Source: Eledone cirrhosa
Lineage: Eukaryota; Mollusca; Cephalopoda; Octopoda; Eledonidae
Reading direction: 5' to 3'
Length of the DNA stretch: 64,000 bases
NCBI GenBank assembly: GCA_964016885.1
Contig: OZ024749.1
Span: 32,798,017-32,862,016 of the forward strand
This document shows positions 28,441-40,110 of this stretch, piece by piece. Below the pieces are notes generated by a model. It had not been told where the DNA came from. It did no database searches and worked only from the letters and a program-made list of their open reading frames with translations. Positions within the stretch are counted from its first letter, which is position 1, and each line of letters starts with the position of its first letter. A program made the translations under genes and the position numbers.

Positions 28441-28794
28441 ACAAGAACTTATCGTTTTAAGTTCAGTTTGGATAGTAAAAGAAATTTCAAATCTTAGGAT
28501 GAATATGTTAATGAGGCTAAACGTACAGTTGAAAAAGATCGTTATATTTAGACGCTAAGTAAATTTAAATAATTATTAGGATAATTTTTTTAAGGGAAGA
28601 AGAGAGAGAGGTTAATATTAATATTAGGGTGTAAGAAAATTTAAGGAATGAGTATAAGAGAAAAATTATATTATAGTTAGAAATATTCTATTATTATTAA
28701 AATATAATTGTATGGATAATATGGCTGGAAGTGGGCGGCCTGTTAATCTTATCTTATATATATAACATTTAAGTTCCAGATTTAGTAAATTAGT

Positions 28795-28960
28795 TCAACA
28801 ATCTGCTTATTATTCTCTCTATGATTACCACTCAGAGAAGTACAAGTAGAAGGAAGTGTAATTCTAAATTAAGCAAGTTTTGGATGTAACAATTATGTAA
28901 AAGTGCTTTGGTGATGTTGATTGCCTCAATGCTGGTTAAAAGTAACTTGCTTATATAAGT
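28795..28960 (+). repeat. Duplicated segment, copy 1
   Basis: About 150 bp (ttcaacaatctgcttattat to aaaagtaacttgcttata) that recurs at 29200-29355 with few changes. The interval between the two copies holds rearranged satellite pieces. Confidence 0.85.
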
Positions 28961-29190
28961 TTAGTGTTTTGGAAATATTGGAATTATTGACAAAAGTTTA
29001 CCTTTAAAAGTAAAGTTTTGAGGATATTTATATAAGATATACAACCACTGATTTGTAATATATAAATAATTGTACACATTTTATTCTATAAACAATATAA
29101 ATTTAGATATTATAAGAAAGAGAATATATTTTTCAATGGTTAGAACATTTAACTAACTAACGTACATTAGTGATGGCCATTAACATTCCA
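28961..29190 (+). repeat. Scrambled satellite-monomer fragments
   Basis: Contains monomer pieces in shortened order: ttagtgttttggaaatattg, gtttacctttaaaag, gaggatattta, a near copy of the satellite stretch around 16440, and attataagaaagagaatata with tttttcaatggttagaaca. Internal segments of the monomer are missing, so this is a deleted relative flanking the array. Confidence 0.75.
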
Positions 29191-29196
29191 TTTTAG

Positions 29197-29575
29197 TTTA
29201 ACAATCTGCTTATTATTCTCTCTATGATTACCACTCAGAGAAGTACAAGTAGAAAGAAGTGTAATTCTAAATTAAGCAAGTCTTGGATGTAACATGTATG
29301 TAAAAGTACTTTAATAATGTTGTTTGCCTCAATGCTGCTTAAAAGTAACTTGTTTATACAATTTATATAAGTCCAGTAATAACACCATACAACAATTTTA
29401 TCACAAGTGTTTTGACGGTGGTACTTTTAGAAGTCAATAAAGTACCAGCTCAGTACTGGAGTTGATTCTTTCTTTATATCTCTTTCTTACTTCCTCTCTA
29501 TCACTCTTTCACTCTGGAAGAAATTTCCTGTGTTCAGACCTGGATACTCCATCAGATTTTAAAATGGCCAAGAAA
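29197..29575 (+). repeat. Duplicated segment, copy 2, plus SINE-like 3' part
   Basis: 29200-29355 repeats 28795-28960. The stretch 29312-29575 is repeated almost unchanged at 42262-42545, including gaagtcaataaagtaccag, a CT-rich run and ctggaagaaatt. That part resembles the 3' half of the local SINE family (compare 38935-39115). Confidence 0.8.
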
Positions 29576-29639
29576 TGCTATATGTAACTACAGGTGTTAC
29601 AGGTCCGTATATACATACAAATCAAGGTCCAATACAGAT

Positions 29640-30275
29640 ATTCATGAGTGTTACACATGCAATGCCCGACTCCACATCTTTAAGCCTGGCGGAGCGCGTC
29701 AAATTACCATTTCTGAATGCAGTAGGTTTCTTTCTGAGAAGGGTAAAGAGTGAGATAATCGAATTGAAAAAAGATAGACAGGGGAGGTTTTACTCCTATG
29801 CTTCACTAGTACTTTTTTATCGACTTGAAATGGATAAACACTGTGGAATTAGAGCCAAAACGCATACCTAAAGTATTCTATCTGACTTTCTAACATCTCT
29901 GCCAATTGGCCAGCTAGACAAATGTTTAGTACGACCCTTTATGTATAATTTCTTTAAATGTATTTTTCATGAGGAAAAGCTTTAGATATTATGAGACACA
30001 GAATATATTTTTCAATGGTTAGAACACTGAACTAACTAACGTACATTTAGTGATTGCCCTTAATGTTGCAGTGAGTGGACGATTGTAGAGAAGGTAGGAA
30101 ATAAGATGAGTTTTCAAAAGTAATTCTATAGACTTATTATGTCCCTCCCCACGGAAATCTTTAATAAAAGGCGAAAGATTTATCCGGTCAGTATGAGTTA
30201 ATAAGGCCACTTCTAGAGAATATCTATATATAATATGTTGTGTTAACGAACACTGATTGTAATATATAATTAATG
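29640..30275 (+). repeat. Ancestor-like satellite monomer 1 outside the array
   Basis: Reads through the monomer in order: gcctggcggagcgcgtcaa, tatcgacttgaaatgg, ccaattggccagctagac, atgtataatttc, catgaggaaaagctttagat, gtgagtggacgattgtag, ccccacggaaatcttt, ggcgaaagatttatccg and cacttctagagaatatc. It differs from array monomers throughout, and its SINE-like section is closer to a fresh SINE. A plus-strand frame at 29575-29871 crosses it but has no coding features. Confidence 0.85.
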
Positions 30276-30955
30276 TCTTAGAATGGGTACATTTTATCCA
30301 TGAGTGTTATATATACATTGCATGGTCAGGTAAAACAGTTATGGAGGTTATACTGAGATAGAGGGTTTCTAGGGAATTTTAAAACCTGGTGGAGTGTGTC
30401 AACTCTCTATATCTGAATATAGCAGATTTGTTTCAGAGAAGGGTAGAGAGTGAGAAAAAATACAGAGGGGAAATTACTTGGTTTCATTGGTACTTTTTTA
30501 TCGACCTTGAATGGATGAAAGGTAATGTTGACCAAGGAGGGATTAGAGCCTAAACACATGCCCAAAGTATTCTATACAACATTCTAATGACTCTACCAAT
30601 TCGCTGCTAGATAAAAGTTTAGTACAACACCCTAATGTATTTCTTTCATATACATTTTTCGTGGGAGAATGCCATATATATTATGAGATAAGGAATATAT
30701 TTTTAAATGGTTAGAACACTGAAATAGCAAACTTATGTTTACTGATGGCTGTTAAAGTTCCAGTGAGTGGTCCACTGTACAGAAGGAAAGGAAATTGTCG
30801 ATTTTAATTTCATTATATTTTCATCGAAAAATGAGATTTCAAAAATATGTCTATAGACTCATAAATATGTTCCCCGTCTTGGAAATCTTTAATGAAAGGC
30901 AAAAGATTTATCCACTCATGATGAAGAGAAGCCATTTAGTTTCTGTTAGTCTATT
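30276..30955 (+). repeat. Ancestor-like satellite monomer 2 outside the array
   Basis: A second, more divergent relative directly after the first: gaatgggtacattttatcc, ggtcaggtaaaac, aacctggtggagtgtgtcaa, tatcgaccttgaatggatga, ctctaccaattcgctgctag and ggcaaaagatttatcc. Its SINE portion keeps gactctaccaatt, matching the 5' part of the tRNA-like SINE on the other strand. Confidence 0.85.
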
Positions 30956-30959
30956 ATCC

Positions 30960-31905
30960 GGTGTTCCTTAAGGTAATTAGATGTAGAAGAATGGCTTATA
31001 AAAGCAGTGCGAGCCCTGTACAGAGGAGCTGTAAGTAAAGTCAGAGTGGGAAATGAGTTTAGTGATGAATTCAAGTTACAGGCAGTTCATAAGGAATTAG
31101 TTCTTGGCCCACTGCTGTTAATCTTTGTTCTCCAGGCTATAATAGAGGAGTTTATGACTGCCTGTCCTTGGGAACTTCTCTATGCTGATGATCTGGTCAT
31201 TATAGCTGAATCTATATAAGATCTGGAGAATAAGTTCCAACTATGGAAACAGAATCTAGAATGAAAAGGGGTACACATGAGATGTAGTGGGATAATAGAG
31301 AGGGAAAGAAAACTTTCTATGTAGAAGATATTCAGGGTTAATTGATAGTAACAGCAACAATGTTATAATGTTAAATATCCATAGAAGTGGTTGATAGCTT
31401 CTACTTCATAGTTGATTTAATCAGCAGTGGAGGAAGGTGTCCCGAAAGCAAAATAGCTAGAATAAGGATAAGATGGAAGAAGTTTAGGGAACTACTACTT
31501 ATGTTGACAACAAAAGGTTTCTCTCTCCGAATGAAAAGCCAGCTGTGTACAAAGTGCTATGCTGCATGGTAGTGGCTGGAGGATATGTGTATGCTGGAGA
31601 ACAATGAAGCAAGCATGTTTCAATGGATGTGCAGATCTTGGATGAACTAAGAGGAAAACTGGGTACAAGAGAGAAGACTGTGTTGGTATGGACATATGAA
31701 GTGCATGGATGGTAATTGCTGGGTAAAGAAGTGTCAAGAAATCCCAGTGGAAAGGGGCCAAGGAAACCTGGGCAGTGGTGGTGAGAGCAGATCTCAAATC
31801 CCTGAAATTTACAGTGGAGACAACGAAGGAGCACGATGAGAGGAGAGATGCTGTGCGGAAAAGTACTAATCTAACCCATACAAGGATGTAAAACAATGAT
31901 GATGA
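30960..31905 (+). pseudogene. LINE reverse transcriptase, 3' end remnant
   Basis: Conceptual translation in shifting frames gives the C-terminal half of a non-LTR retrotransposon polymerase: ALYRGAVSKVRVGN, then PWELLYADDLVIIAES with the catalytic YADD box (about 31175-31210), then SGGRCPESKIARIRIRWKKF, the region usually reading SLRxRGQLY (here SLRMKSQLC), and WYGHM near 31690. Stops and frameshifts break it, for example after SI near 31218 and after AAW near 31570. It ends in a (GAT)n tract at 31893-31915. Minus-strand frames over the same bases are antisense shadows. Confidence 0.85.
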
Positions 31906-31959
31906 TGATGATGAAAGCATTGCAAAAACCTGCCAAAACAGTCCAAATAAAAACACAAA

Positions 31960-32500
31960 CAAGAATTAATTTATTTCATCTCTTTTATTTATATCTCATA
32001 AATATATAAATAAATATATGTATATTACGTATATATATATACATACACACACGTCATATTTACATCTGAATTTTTCTTTTTCCAATATTAGTGTAGGTTG
32101 GATAAGCTTACAAATTTAGATATTTTCACTAATGACTGAAGCAGATATTTAGATATTTACAGAAATGACAGGATGTTGCATTTGGTTTTTATGTGTTTTT
32201 TTATTCCCTTAACCTTTTCATGACCATATATTTAATTAAATGTACTGCTTATGATATTGAAATAATTTTGAATTTAATCAAGGATTTGGAGGGATTTAGT
32301 TAATATAACTAACATTCTCATTGTTAAGTTGGTATCCTTTTATCTTTCCAAAGTCAATAGAATAAAATAGCAGTTATATAAGCTCACAGGGGAAATGATG
32401 GAGGAACACAAGTGGAGAGATGCTATGCTGAAAAAGAACAAAAGACCTGTTCAACCCATACCAGCATAGAAAAGTCAATAACTGAGTTGTTCCCCTTTTT
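31960..32500. other. AT-rich spacer with a short repeat scrap
   Basis: Mostly AT-rich with a TA/CA run at about 32020-32050. A scrap at 32399-32475 (ggagagatgctatgctg, caacccataccagcatag) belongs to the dispersed GATGATG repeat or a LINE 3' end. No gene seen. Confidence 0.5.
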
Positions 32501-32516
32501 TTAGCTACCAAACTGA

Positions 32517-32664
32517 TTAAATCAGATCCTAATTATCCTCATCATTTAACATCCATTAAAGAGAGAAAGATGCCATTTAGCTACCACTCATTAAATCAGA
32601 TCCTAATTATCCTCATCATTTAACATCCATTAAAGAGAGAAAGATGCCATTTAGAACAATATGT
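32517..32664 (+). repeat. Tandem duplication of 74 bp
   Basis: The unit starting ttaaatcagatcctaattat and ending agatgccatttag is present twice, at 32517 and 32591, with almost no differences. A recent local duplication. Confidence 0.9.
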
Positions 32665-33659
32665 GGCCTATTATAATTGTGGGATATGAGGGTTGACCAG
32701 GAAGGAAGGTTGCTCTTCCCCCCAAGTTGTTCAAACAACCCTGAGGCCAGATGTGGTACTTTGTTCTGAAAGGGTGAAAAAGATAATCCTGACTGAACTC
32801 ACATTCCCATGAGAGGAAGAGTACAGCCACGCCTTTGAACAAAAGAGTACAAAGTACCAATAACTTGCACAGGATTGCAGAGAGAAAGTTTGGCAGGCAT
32901 GGCTTTTTCTAGTCTAGGTGGACCTCAGAGGATTTCTGGCTAACACGATATGGAGAATGCTCACTGTCATTGGCTACAGATCGTAGGATGGGGGAGGCAG
33001 CAGAAAGAGCCTCTTGGCTTTGGAGCAGGAGAGAGGAGATAAGCAGGAAGCCAGGGGAAGAAGATGAGCAGAGTAGTGATTTGACCACCACTGCTGACCC
33101 ACCAATGAGAGGATGTTATGGTTAAGGGTCAAAACGCCCAATGAACATTGGACTACTCTCTGATGATATCAACGCCACCTGGCCAAAGGTAAATGAATGT
33201 GAGACATATATACATATTTGCAAGCAAGGAAAAGCGGACGTATGATGATGATGATGATATATATATATATATAAACAAATTATCTGTTAGTATGTAAATT
33301 TGAAGAATTATCCAACCTGAGATAGCTTAGAAAAATATAAAATTAAAAAGTTTGAGAAAAATAAAGCTTCCGTTGTTTCTATTTGATAATGTTTGTTGTT
33401 TGATTTAAAAATCTTAATTTTTTCTTTGATTTCTCACTGATAAATTTTGAACATCTGTGTGATCCAGTCTATAATAGGTGCACCATATCCCTGCATATCA
33501 TAAGAAATGTCAAAATGGGTTAGTGCCAAGAAGAGTACCTGGGTGTAAAAGATTGCCTTAAAAAGGACTCCATGATGAGTATTAAGATTGTCACGTGATC
33601 CACAAATCTAACCCTTGATTTTTCAGGAAGAATTGTTCCCTTAAAACGTTTGTATTGTT

Positions 33660-33880
33660 GCAGGGTTTTGAAATGATGGTTCGGTCATGTGTTGAGGAAG
33701 GATCAAAGTGACTGGGTGAGAAGAATGGTGGAGATAAATGTGGAAGGGGAAGACCAAGAAAGACATGGTTAAATATGATGGCGGAGGAAATGAAAGGCAG
33801 GGAATTGGTGAAGAGGTTGCGGAAGTTAGGAAAAAAATGGAGAAGCTTGTCATGAGGTCCCCGCAAGGCAAACTCCTGCA
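33660..33880 (+). pseudogene. LINE reverse transcriptase C-terminal scrap
   Basis: The plus strand reads WFGHVLRKDQSDWVRRMVE, then after a one-base shift GRPRKTWLNMMAEEMKGREL. This is the usual C-terminal WFGHV...GRPRKTW section of LINE polymerases. It is frameshifted and lacks the catalytic core. A minus-strand frame at 33591-33950 overlaps and is a shadow. Confidence 0.75.
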
Positions 33881-34088
33881 TCAGAAGGGAAAATGGCTTT
33901 AAAAGATTTGTTGGAGCCCAACAAACCTGAAATGCCCTGAACCCTCCCAATGTCTAAATCCAGCCCGGACTAGAGGAGCTTGTCTGGGGTCCCCACAGGA
34001 TAACCATGACCTTGGCAGCGAAAATGGCCATAAAAGACTTGTTTTTTTTAATGTAGCCATGGCTTATATAATTGTGTAAAGTTTGGTG

Positions 34089-35620
34089 TCAGAGGGGAAT
34101 CCAAGAATCAGGGTAATAGTCATTGTGGTTAAAAGATTTCTCAAGGATACTATTAGGACGTGGGAAACCTTTATAATATAGAACACTACCTTTGTTAAGG
34201 TAGCCAGCCCACCATGAAAATGTACCTGAACTCAAAATGGTGTGATTGCAGTTAGCTAGAATAGCAAGGTCAACGTATGAATTTGTAGAGGTTGAGAAAT
34301 AAATGTTTTCATCAGATAATTTATTGTGGCACCATTCCATGTCATTACTGCAGATGACAAACACGATGTTACGGTACTTTCTGTGGAAGTAGTTCATGGC
34401 TCGGTAGTAATATGGAAGGGGTGGTGTGGTGTAGCCATGAGTATAGCCTCGGACAAAGTCTCCTCGTCTCACATGAATACCAACAATGACTGGTTGGTCG
34501 TCTATGGTGCCGTCTTTGCTTGATACTGGATGGTTTCTTTCTGCATCAATTTGTTTCTTACGATGTGCTGCAACTATTTCCTCTAGAATACTCTTTGCCA
34601 AGGATTGGTAATTTTCTTTGAAACGAAACTGGTTCTGGAGAATTTCTGACTTCATGGAGTTAAAGTATTTAAATGACTGGAAGTATCCATTCAGAAGGCT
34701 GTTTTCTTTGGAAAGTTTGAAAAACTGAGGAAAGAATTTTGCAAACAATTCTTTGTTGTAGCTAAAAATGGAGAGAAACAAAAACAAAAGAAAACAATGA
34801 AATTTTGTTAGAGAAACAGGAAAATATTTTTTTCTATTATTTTTTATTCATTCAGTCATCATCACTATCATCAATATCACCACCAGCACCCACCATCATC
34901 ATTATCATCATCATCACCACCACCACTATGATCATCACCACTACCACTACTATCATCACCACAACCACCATCATATTCATCATCACCACGACCACCACCA
35001 CTATCACTACAACCACCAGCATCATCATCACTACCACTATCATCATCATCACTGCTGTCACCACCACTACCATCATCTTCATCATCATCCAATACCCCAC
35101 CACCATTATCATCATCCAATACCCACTTTCCATGATAGCATGAGTTGGATAAGGAGGGATATGGTTTGGAGCTGGATATGTGGGAACACCTCGTGTCACT
35201 CATACCTTCCATTTTAAGCATGGTTTATTTATGGCTGGATACCCTTCTTAATGCCAACCACTTTACAGAGTGTACTGGGTACATTTTATCATGACACCAA
35301 CACTAAATGTTAAATGAAACTCACCTGACATAGGGCCCAAAATCTCTGACATCACCATTATATGCATCGATGTGAAACACTGATCTGAGATCAAGCCAGC
35401 TGGGAACAAAAGCGGTCATGTTGTTTTTACGAGCAATTCCCAACAACGATGCATATTGGAACATGTGGTTACCTAAACGTCCAGAAAACTGGATTGATAT
35501 GCTGATACCCTCTGGTCTTCGTTGAAGCTTACGATGCAAGAGATATTTAAGTCCAATGTAGATTAAAAAGAAGGTGACCACAAACAAAATAAACTTCCTC
35601 CAGCGAATGTTGGTCGGCAT
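34089..35620 (-). CDS. Galactoside alpha-1,2-fucosyltransferase-like (GT11), two exons
   Basis: Exon 1 covers 35620-35325 and exon 2 covers 34761-34089, joined over a 563-bp GT-AG intron (donor cag/gtgagt, acceptor tttttag/c) that splits a serine codon; the product is 322 residues. Residues 1-9 are cytosolic, 10-28 form a signal anchor, as expected of a type II Golgi glycosyltransferase. GT11 motifs are all present: SGRLGNHMFQYA (46-57), HVRRGD (195-200), VICSNDMEWC (234-243) and LAILANCNHTILSSGTFSWW through 287. HVRRGD is the GDP-fucose contact region in this family. The family moves fucose from GDP-fucose to galactose in alpha-1,2 linkage; the exact acceptor is not known here. The start is the only ATG before the anchor. 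No frameshift or stop is seen, so the gene looks intact. Untranslated exons and promoter were not identified. Confidence 0.9.
34856..35115 (+). repeat. (CAT/CAC)n trinucleotide tract in the fucosyltransferase intron
   Basis: About 260 bp of interrupted atc/acc triplets fill nearly half of the 563-bp intron. Low-complexity frames over it on both strands (poly-Thr/Ile, poly-Asp/Gly, poly-Val/Met) are artefacts. Confidence 0.95.
35120..35300 (-). repeat. Dispersed GATGATG-type octopus repeat, diverged
   Basis: Within the intron: agcatgagttggataagg, tatggctggatacccttctt and aatgccaaccactttacaga match the family seen at 42600-42855 and, on the other strand, at 41130-41310. The triplet tract next to it is probably this repeat's expanded tail. 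Confidence 0.7.
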
Positions 35621-36420
35621 GATAACAACTTGTAAGGGACTAATGTTGGTGATACATTTAGATAACCTAGATAGGATAGGAAAGGGAGACAGAGATTAGA
35701 TATATTAGTATATGGAATTTGTGCTAATGTCCATTTTTTTCTGTTAAACCTTTAGCATTTAAACCAGCCGTATCTGGCCAGAATATCAGGTAAAAACACA
35801 GAAGAGCCATGATGGCAAGGCTGAAGTGCAGAAACAACCAAACCACCTTACAAGCATCACTTAGCCTGGAACTACAGTAAGGTGATACGCTGAAATGGGA
35901 AAGAATTGGTGTCACGGGTTTAAGACAAGCCTACTACAAGGGGTCCTCAGTGGAAGCAGACTGTAGTTAACAATATTTATTTATTACACTTACAATCAAC
36001 AAAGCAAATGGTTGATCAATAACAATAAAAATGTGTCAGAAAGAAAAGATATGCACACTCCCCTCAATTACACACTACATACAACACCGGACTACTTAGT
36101 ATTTCGCTCCGAGAACACTATCCCCTACTTCTAGAAGGAGGAGGAGACTTTTTTGTGACAATCCCCAAAATACGGCGTTACTGCAGGTGATAGTGAGGCC
36201 GAGGCGCTGGAGCAGCCAAAAGCCCTCACTAACATCACCTGGAATTGCAGTAAGACGAGACACCAACGCTGAATTACTCAGCAACCTTAAACGTCTTGAA
36301 TGCCACGTATGAACAGCAACGAGAACATGTATGAATATTGTTTCCTTATATCACGATAAACCAACATAGTCTATAAATCTGTCTGCTAGAAATAACAGTC
36401 AAATTTCCTTCAAATGAAAA
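35621..36420. other. Dispersed repeats upstream of the fucosyltransferase start
   Basis: 35735-35935 resembles a dispersed octopus repeat (aacctttagcatttaaacca, ctggccagaatatc). 35810-35930 and 36170-36290 contain related motifs ending in cacctggaattgcagtaag and tggaactacagtaaggtg, also seen diverged at 40785-40850. No promoter element could be assigned with confidence. Confidence 0.45.
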
Positions 36421-36424
36421 CCCC

Positions 36425-36680
36425 GTCCTAACCCTTTCCATACCAAACCATCCCTGGTTATACACTACAAAGCTGTTTATTTTAAAGTGTGTGTATTTAT
36501 CTAAAAACCTTCCATCACAATTTTATGTAAGAACTTATTTTAGGTTGTTTCAAACAAAAAGAAAATTGGTTATTTTAAAATCCCTCCAAATTCTTGGACA
36601 TTTTCAAAATTATTTGAAAACAATAAGCAGCGTCTTTCGTTATAAATATGGTAACTCTAAAGATTAATCAAAGAATGCTA
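36425..36680 (+). mobile_element. MITE-like repeat, copy 1
   Basis: Starts cctaaccctttccataccaa and includes tatttatctaaaaacctt, cacaattttatgtaagaac and aaatccctccaaatt. The same order occurs at 52215-52400, where it is interrupted by a hAT element. Non-coding. Confidence 0.6.
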
Positions 36681-37740
36681 CATTTGATGATGTAGTCATA
36701 GATACTCCTAAAAATATAGAGAGGGTGGTCATATCTGGATTGACATTGATCATAGGTCTGCTGGATCAGGAATAAACGTCGGCTAAACAACAACACGATC
36801 AGATATGTTAAATCCTTTCCTTACCTCGGTAAACAAACGTCTCCCTTGAACACGATCAAGTGAAGATCGGATAAGTTGCATCAGTATTTCAGAGGATTCA
36901 TTCAATATGTAATCTTTAAACTATATGATATTTTAAGGGTCACAAAATTACATCTCTGTGAGTCCCTCTATTACATGTTTTCTTGTGATAGTGCCTGAGA
37001 ATATTCCTAAATATAAGAGAGGGAAGACCCTCATCAATGTCGAGGGAAGCACAAACATACTTGCAAGATAATAACAATCGTTTGAAGGAGGAAGCTGACG
37101 CAAATTTTTCTTCTAGAAGAACCCAAATTTGTGCGCTGAATTGCGTCCTAAAAAGTGAAGAAGGTCCCACATGGAACAAAGAAATCGATGAAGTTAGGAG
37201 TCAGTGGAACGATGCCCGTTGATTCTCATGTGATCAAATTCATTAAAGGAATTTGTGAATCGTCTGATTAAATCGCCGACAGTATAAATGTAAACCTTCT
37301 ACATATCTGAGTTCAAATCTCTCTGTGGTTGGCTAAAACATCGATAAAATAAAAAGCAAATATAATAGAGATCGATTCAATCGAATATAAAACAATTTAG
37401 TCACAGAAGAGAAATGTTTTCAGGTATCACCGTAAATAACTGAAACGGTGTCATTGGAACAAAACCTCTAGTGTATAAATCAACTCTAATGCGTGGCATC
37501 TTCTGACCTGGTGAAATTGTTTAGTGTGGAACTTGATAATAAGGTTAATTCAGCGTAATAGTACATACAATTGGTTACTTTCGTGGCCTTACAAATATTT
37601 GTAAATTTCCAATAAATTTGAAAGAGTCTATTTGAAGTATAGTTTAGAATCAACGTTGCTAAATTAAACTAAGAATAATGGAAATAACTGGAGACAAAGA
37701 ATTTATTTAAGGAATCTCAAAAAACTTGAAACATTAATAA
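36680..37740. other. Unassigned stretch
   Basis: No recognised family. Two overlapping frames exist (37037-37222 plus, 36940-37179 minus), without splice context or motifs. 37260-37370 contains tctgagttcaaatctctctg followed by ggttggctaaaacatcgataaaat, a possible very old SINE scrap. Confidence 0.4.
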
Positions 37741-37744
37741 TAAA

Positions 37745-38150
37745 TCTTCTTCTTCTTCTTCTTCTTTGGATGGTCATGTGGAGGCAGAGTCCTCAATCAT
37801 ACCTTCCAGCTGGTCCTGTCAGAAGCAATTGATCTAGCTGGATTCCCATGTTAATCAACTATCTTGCTCGGTGTTTACCCGAGTGTCCTACCAGTTGGTC
37901 TTGCCTGTAAAATCTTTGAAGCAATTATTTCCTTAAACATTCTAACCACATGACCATAGTGTCAGAGCTGTGATCTCTCAATTCAGAGAAGTAGCGGCTC
38001 TACTTTGGAGCTACACACTTTATCAAGGAACTTTACTCCATTTTGACCACTTGTATTCGTGATCATATTCGTTCGGTCATGACCACGGGTAAGGGTTGGT
38101 ATGAATACAAAATTGAAGATGGCAAGTTTGGCTTTTACACATCTCTATAG
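37745..38150 (-). pseudogene. LINE 3' end with (GAA)n tail
   Basis: The minus strand reads KLAIFNFVFIPTLTRGHDR, VEPLLL, IERSQLWYYGHVVRMFKE and ASKILQARPTGRTLG, the C-terminal part of a LINE polymerase of the YGHV type, with in-frame stops. It ends at a TTC/GAA microsatellite (37745-37766) that likely marks the 3' tail. Confidence 0.8.
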
Positions 38151-38579
38151 AGGACCCATTACTAGAAGATAAGTCTAATAAAGCCTCGCCATTTGTATTT
38201 AGATCCAGATTGCCATTCCTTCCAATTACTTTGTAGTGATGGTAATGGTGGTTGTAATGGTGATGATAATGAGGATGTTTTGTAATTGCTAAACATACAA
38301 AACAAATACATATGGTATTTAAATATCGTAATAATAGTTAATGGTGGGTCACACAAATTATATTCAATTGTCCTTATTTTTTCTTTCTTATTTTTTAATG
38401 GTTTTTTTTTTCCATAATGAAAAATAATCAAAAATGTTTATCAACCAAACTAGATGTGATTTAGTGTAAATAAGTCAATAAGAGAAACAAAAGCAACTTG
38501 ATTATCTAAATTCCTTTCTCCTGGCAAAATTATTTTCTTTTCACTTCAAAAGGTCAGTAGAATATAGTGTGCCTGTAAG

Positions 38580-39135
38580 TGGAGCAGGCACATTGGTAGA
38601 ATCATTAGAATGTAGGATAGAATGCTTTGCATGTTCCTTCTGGTTCTCTGTGCTCCAAGTTTAATATATCTAAAGACTAAGTCTAAGTCTAAAATCTGTC
38701 TTAAGCCATTTAAGGTTCGTTAGGCCGGTGCTTATCCCAGTTGCAAGGTGTGAAGCGACTGAGAATACAAGACTCTCCCCTGGACAGCTATTGGTGATAC
38801 TCATTAAACCATCAGCTATTACTGGTACTCATTTTCAGCTGAGTATACTGAAGCAACACCAAATTGGCAGAGTTTGTTAGAATGTCAGGTGAGAATAATT
38901 TGTATTGTTTGTTCCAGCTCTCTGTTCTCTGAGTTCAAAACTTGCTGAGGTTAGCTTTGCCTTTCATCCTTTTGAGGTTGATGAAAAAAAAAAATACCAA
39001 TCAAAAATAGGGGGAGGGGGTCGATTCTTCCTCTCTCTCGCTCTCTTTCTCTGGAAGCAGTCTGCTGTGTTCAGAGAAGGAGAGGGGATGGGATCCACCA
39101 AGTTGTTTAAAATGGCTAAGACAGTGTTACTATAA
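38580..39135 (+). mobile_element. Diverged SINE copies
   Basis: 38580-38650 holds gcaggcacattggtagaatc, the SINE 5' part. 38855-39115 is a longer copy: ggcagagtttgttagaatg, ctctgagttcaaaacttgct, ttagctttgcctttcatcct, gaggttgatgaaa, a CT-rich run and tctggaagcagtctgctg. This copy shows the same 3' extension as 29515-29575 and thus links the fresh SINE to the sequence inside the satellite. The frame at 38905-39135 is a translation of the SINE, not a gene. Confidence 0.75.
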
Positions 39136-40110
39136 CTCCATGAGGAGTGACTAGCTTATATATACATTCCTTATTGAAATATTCAATCCACATTAGGATT
39201 TTTTTCATATTTCTTTTTTATTCAAAACATCAATTTGAAAGTAAAAATATAAAGAAGAATTTTGAATCTATTTTTAGACTATAGCATTTTTTACAAGTGG
39301 GGCATTGCTAACATTAACAAAAATACTCTTAATGAAAATTAAAATCCAACACTAATTTTGATTATTTAAAGTTAAACCTACAGTTTGGGTCAAATAATTT
39401 GCCTTATTTTATGCAAGAAAAATCAAGAACACTGAACAATTAAAACAGCTGTACTATTAAGAAATTCGTTTCCTTGAGTTTTGTCCCTGTACACCTAAAA
39501 GATAAAACTTTCAAAATAGACCAAAAGCAAAAAAAATGACCACCGCATTTAGTTTTAAAAAAACCCTCAAAATTTGTGCAAGTTAATTTATTAATTGGCA
39601 GAAGTGATGTTTGCAAAAGGAAGGCATTTTTTTTTTCAGGCAAGCTGATATTACCAAACCCCATGTAATCCTTTCAGCTTCAAAATAAATATTCATAGTT
39701 TGGATTCTCATAAGCTAAGAAAAAAAAAGAAAGAACAAGATGTTTTGTTTGAAAGCTACCACAATGTGAATTGGAAGGTAAATGTTAAAAATATGATAAC
39801 AAAGATGTTTGGGGTGATAATTTGCAGTTCTTTATATGTCCTTATATTGGGATAAGATCATGTTCTTTGTTTTATTAGAAAGCTACAGCAATCTAAATAG
39901 GATGTTAATTCTTAAAAATATAATGAATGATAAGGATGTTGGGATGTTACTATATAATGGTCCTTATATTTCAGGATTAAAATACCTTTATCAAACTGAT
40001 ACAGAGCAGGATATTTTCTGTTGCTACAAATTAGTTTCTTCAATTATTTTTATATTTACTGCTGAATAGTTTCATTACCAATATAGTTAGATTAAAATAT
40101 TAGCTATTAT
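39136..40110. other. AT-rich spacer
   Basis: No gene or known element was recognised. Short frames at 39440-39664 and 39836-40069 lack supporting features. Confidence 0.5.

Noticed and set aside
31495..31962. 155- and 111-codon minus-strand frames
   Set aside because: Antisense to a recognisable LINE polymerase remnant on the plus strand.
32651..33091. Minus-strand frames of 60-69 codons
   Set aside because: No splice context, domain or start context; consistent with chance.
34805..35221. Long frames over the CAT/CAC tract on both strands
   Set aside because: Low-complexity translation of a microsatellite inside the fucosyltransferase intron.
36940..37222. Pair of overlapping frames (79 minus, 61 plus)
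   Set aside because: No recognisable motif or splice sites; kept only as unassigned sequence.
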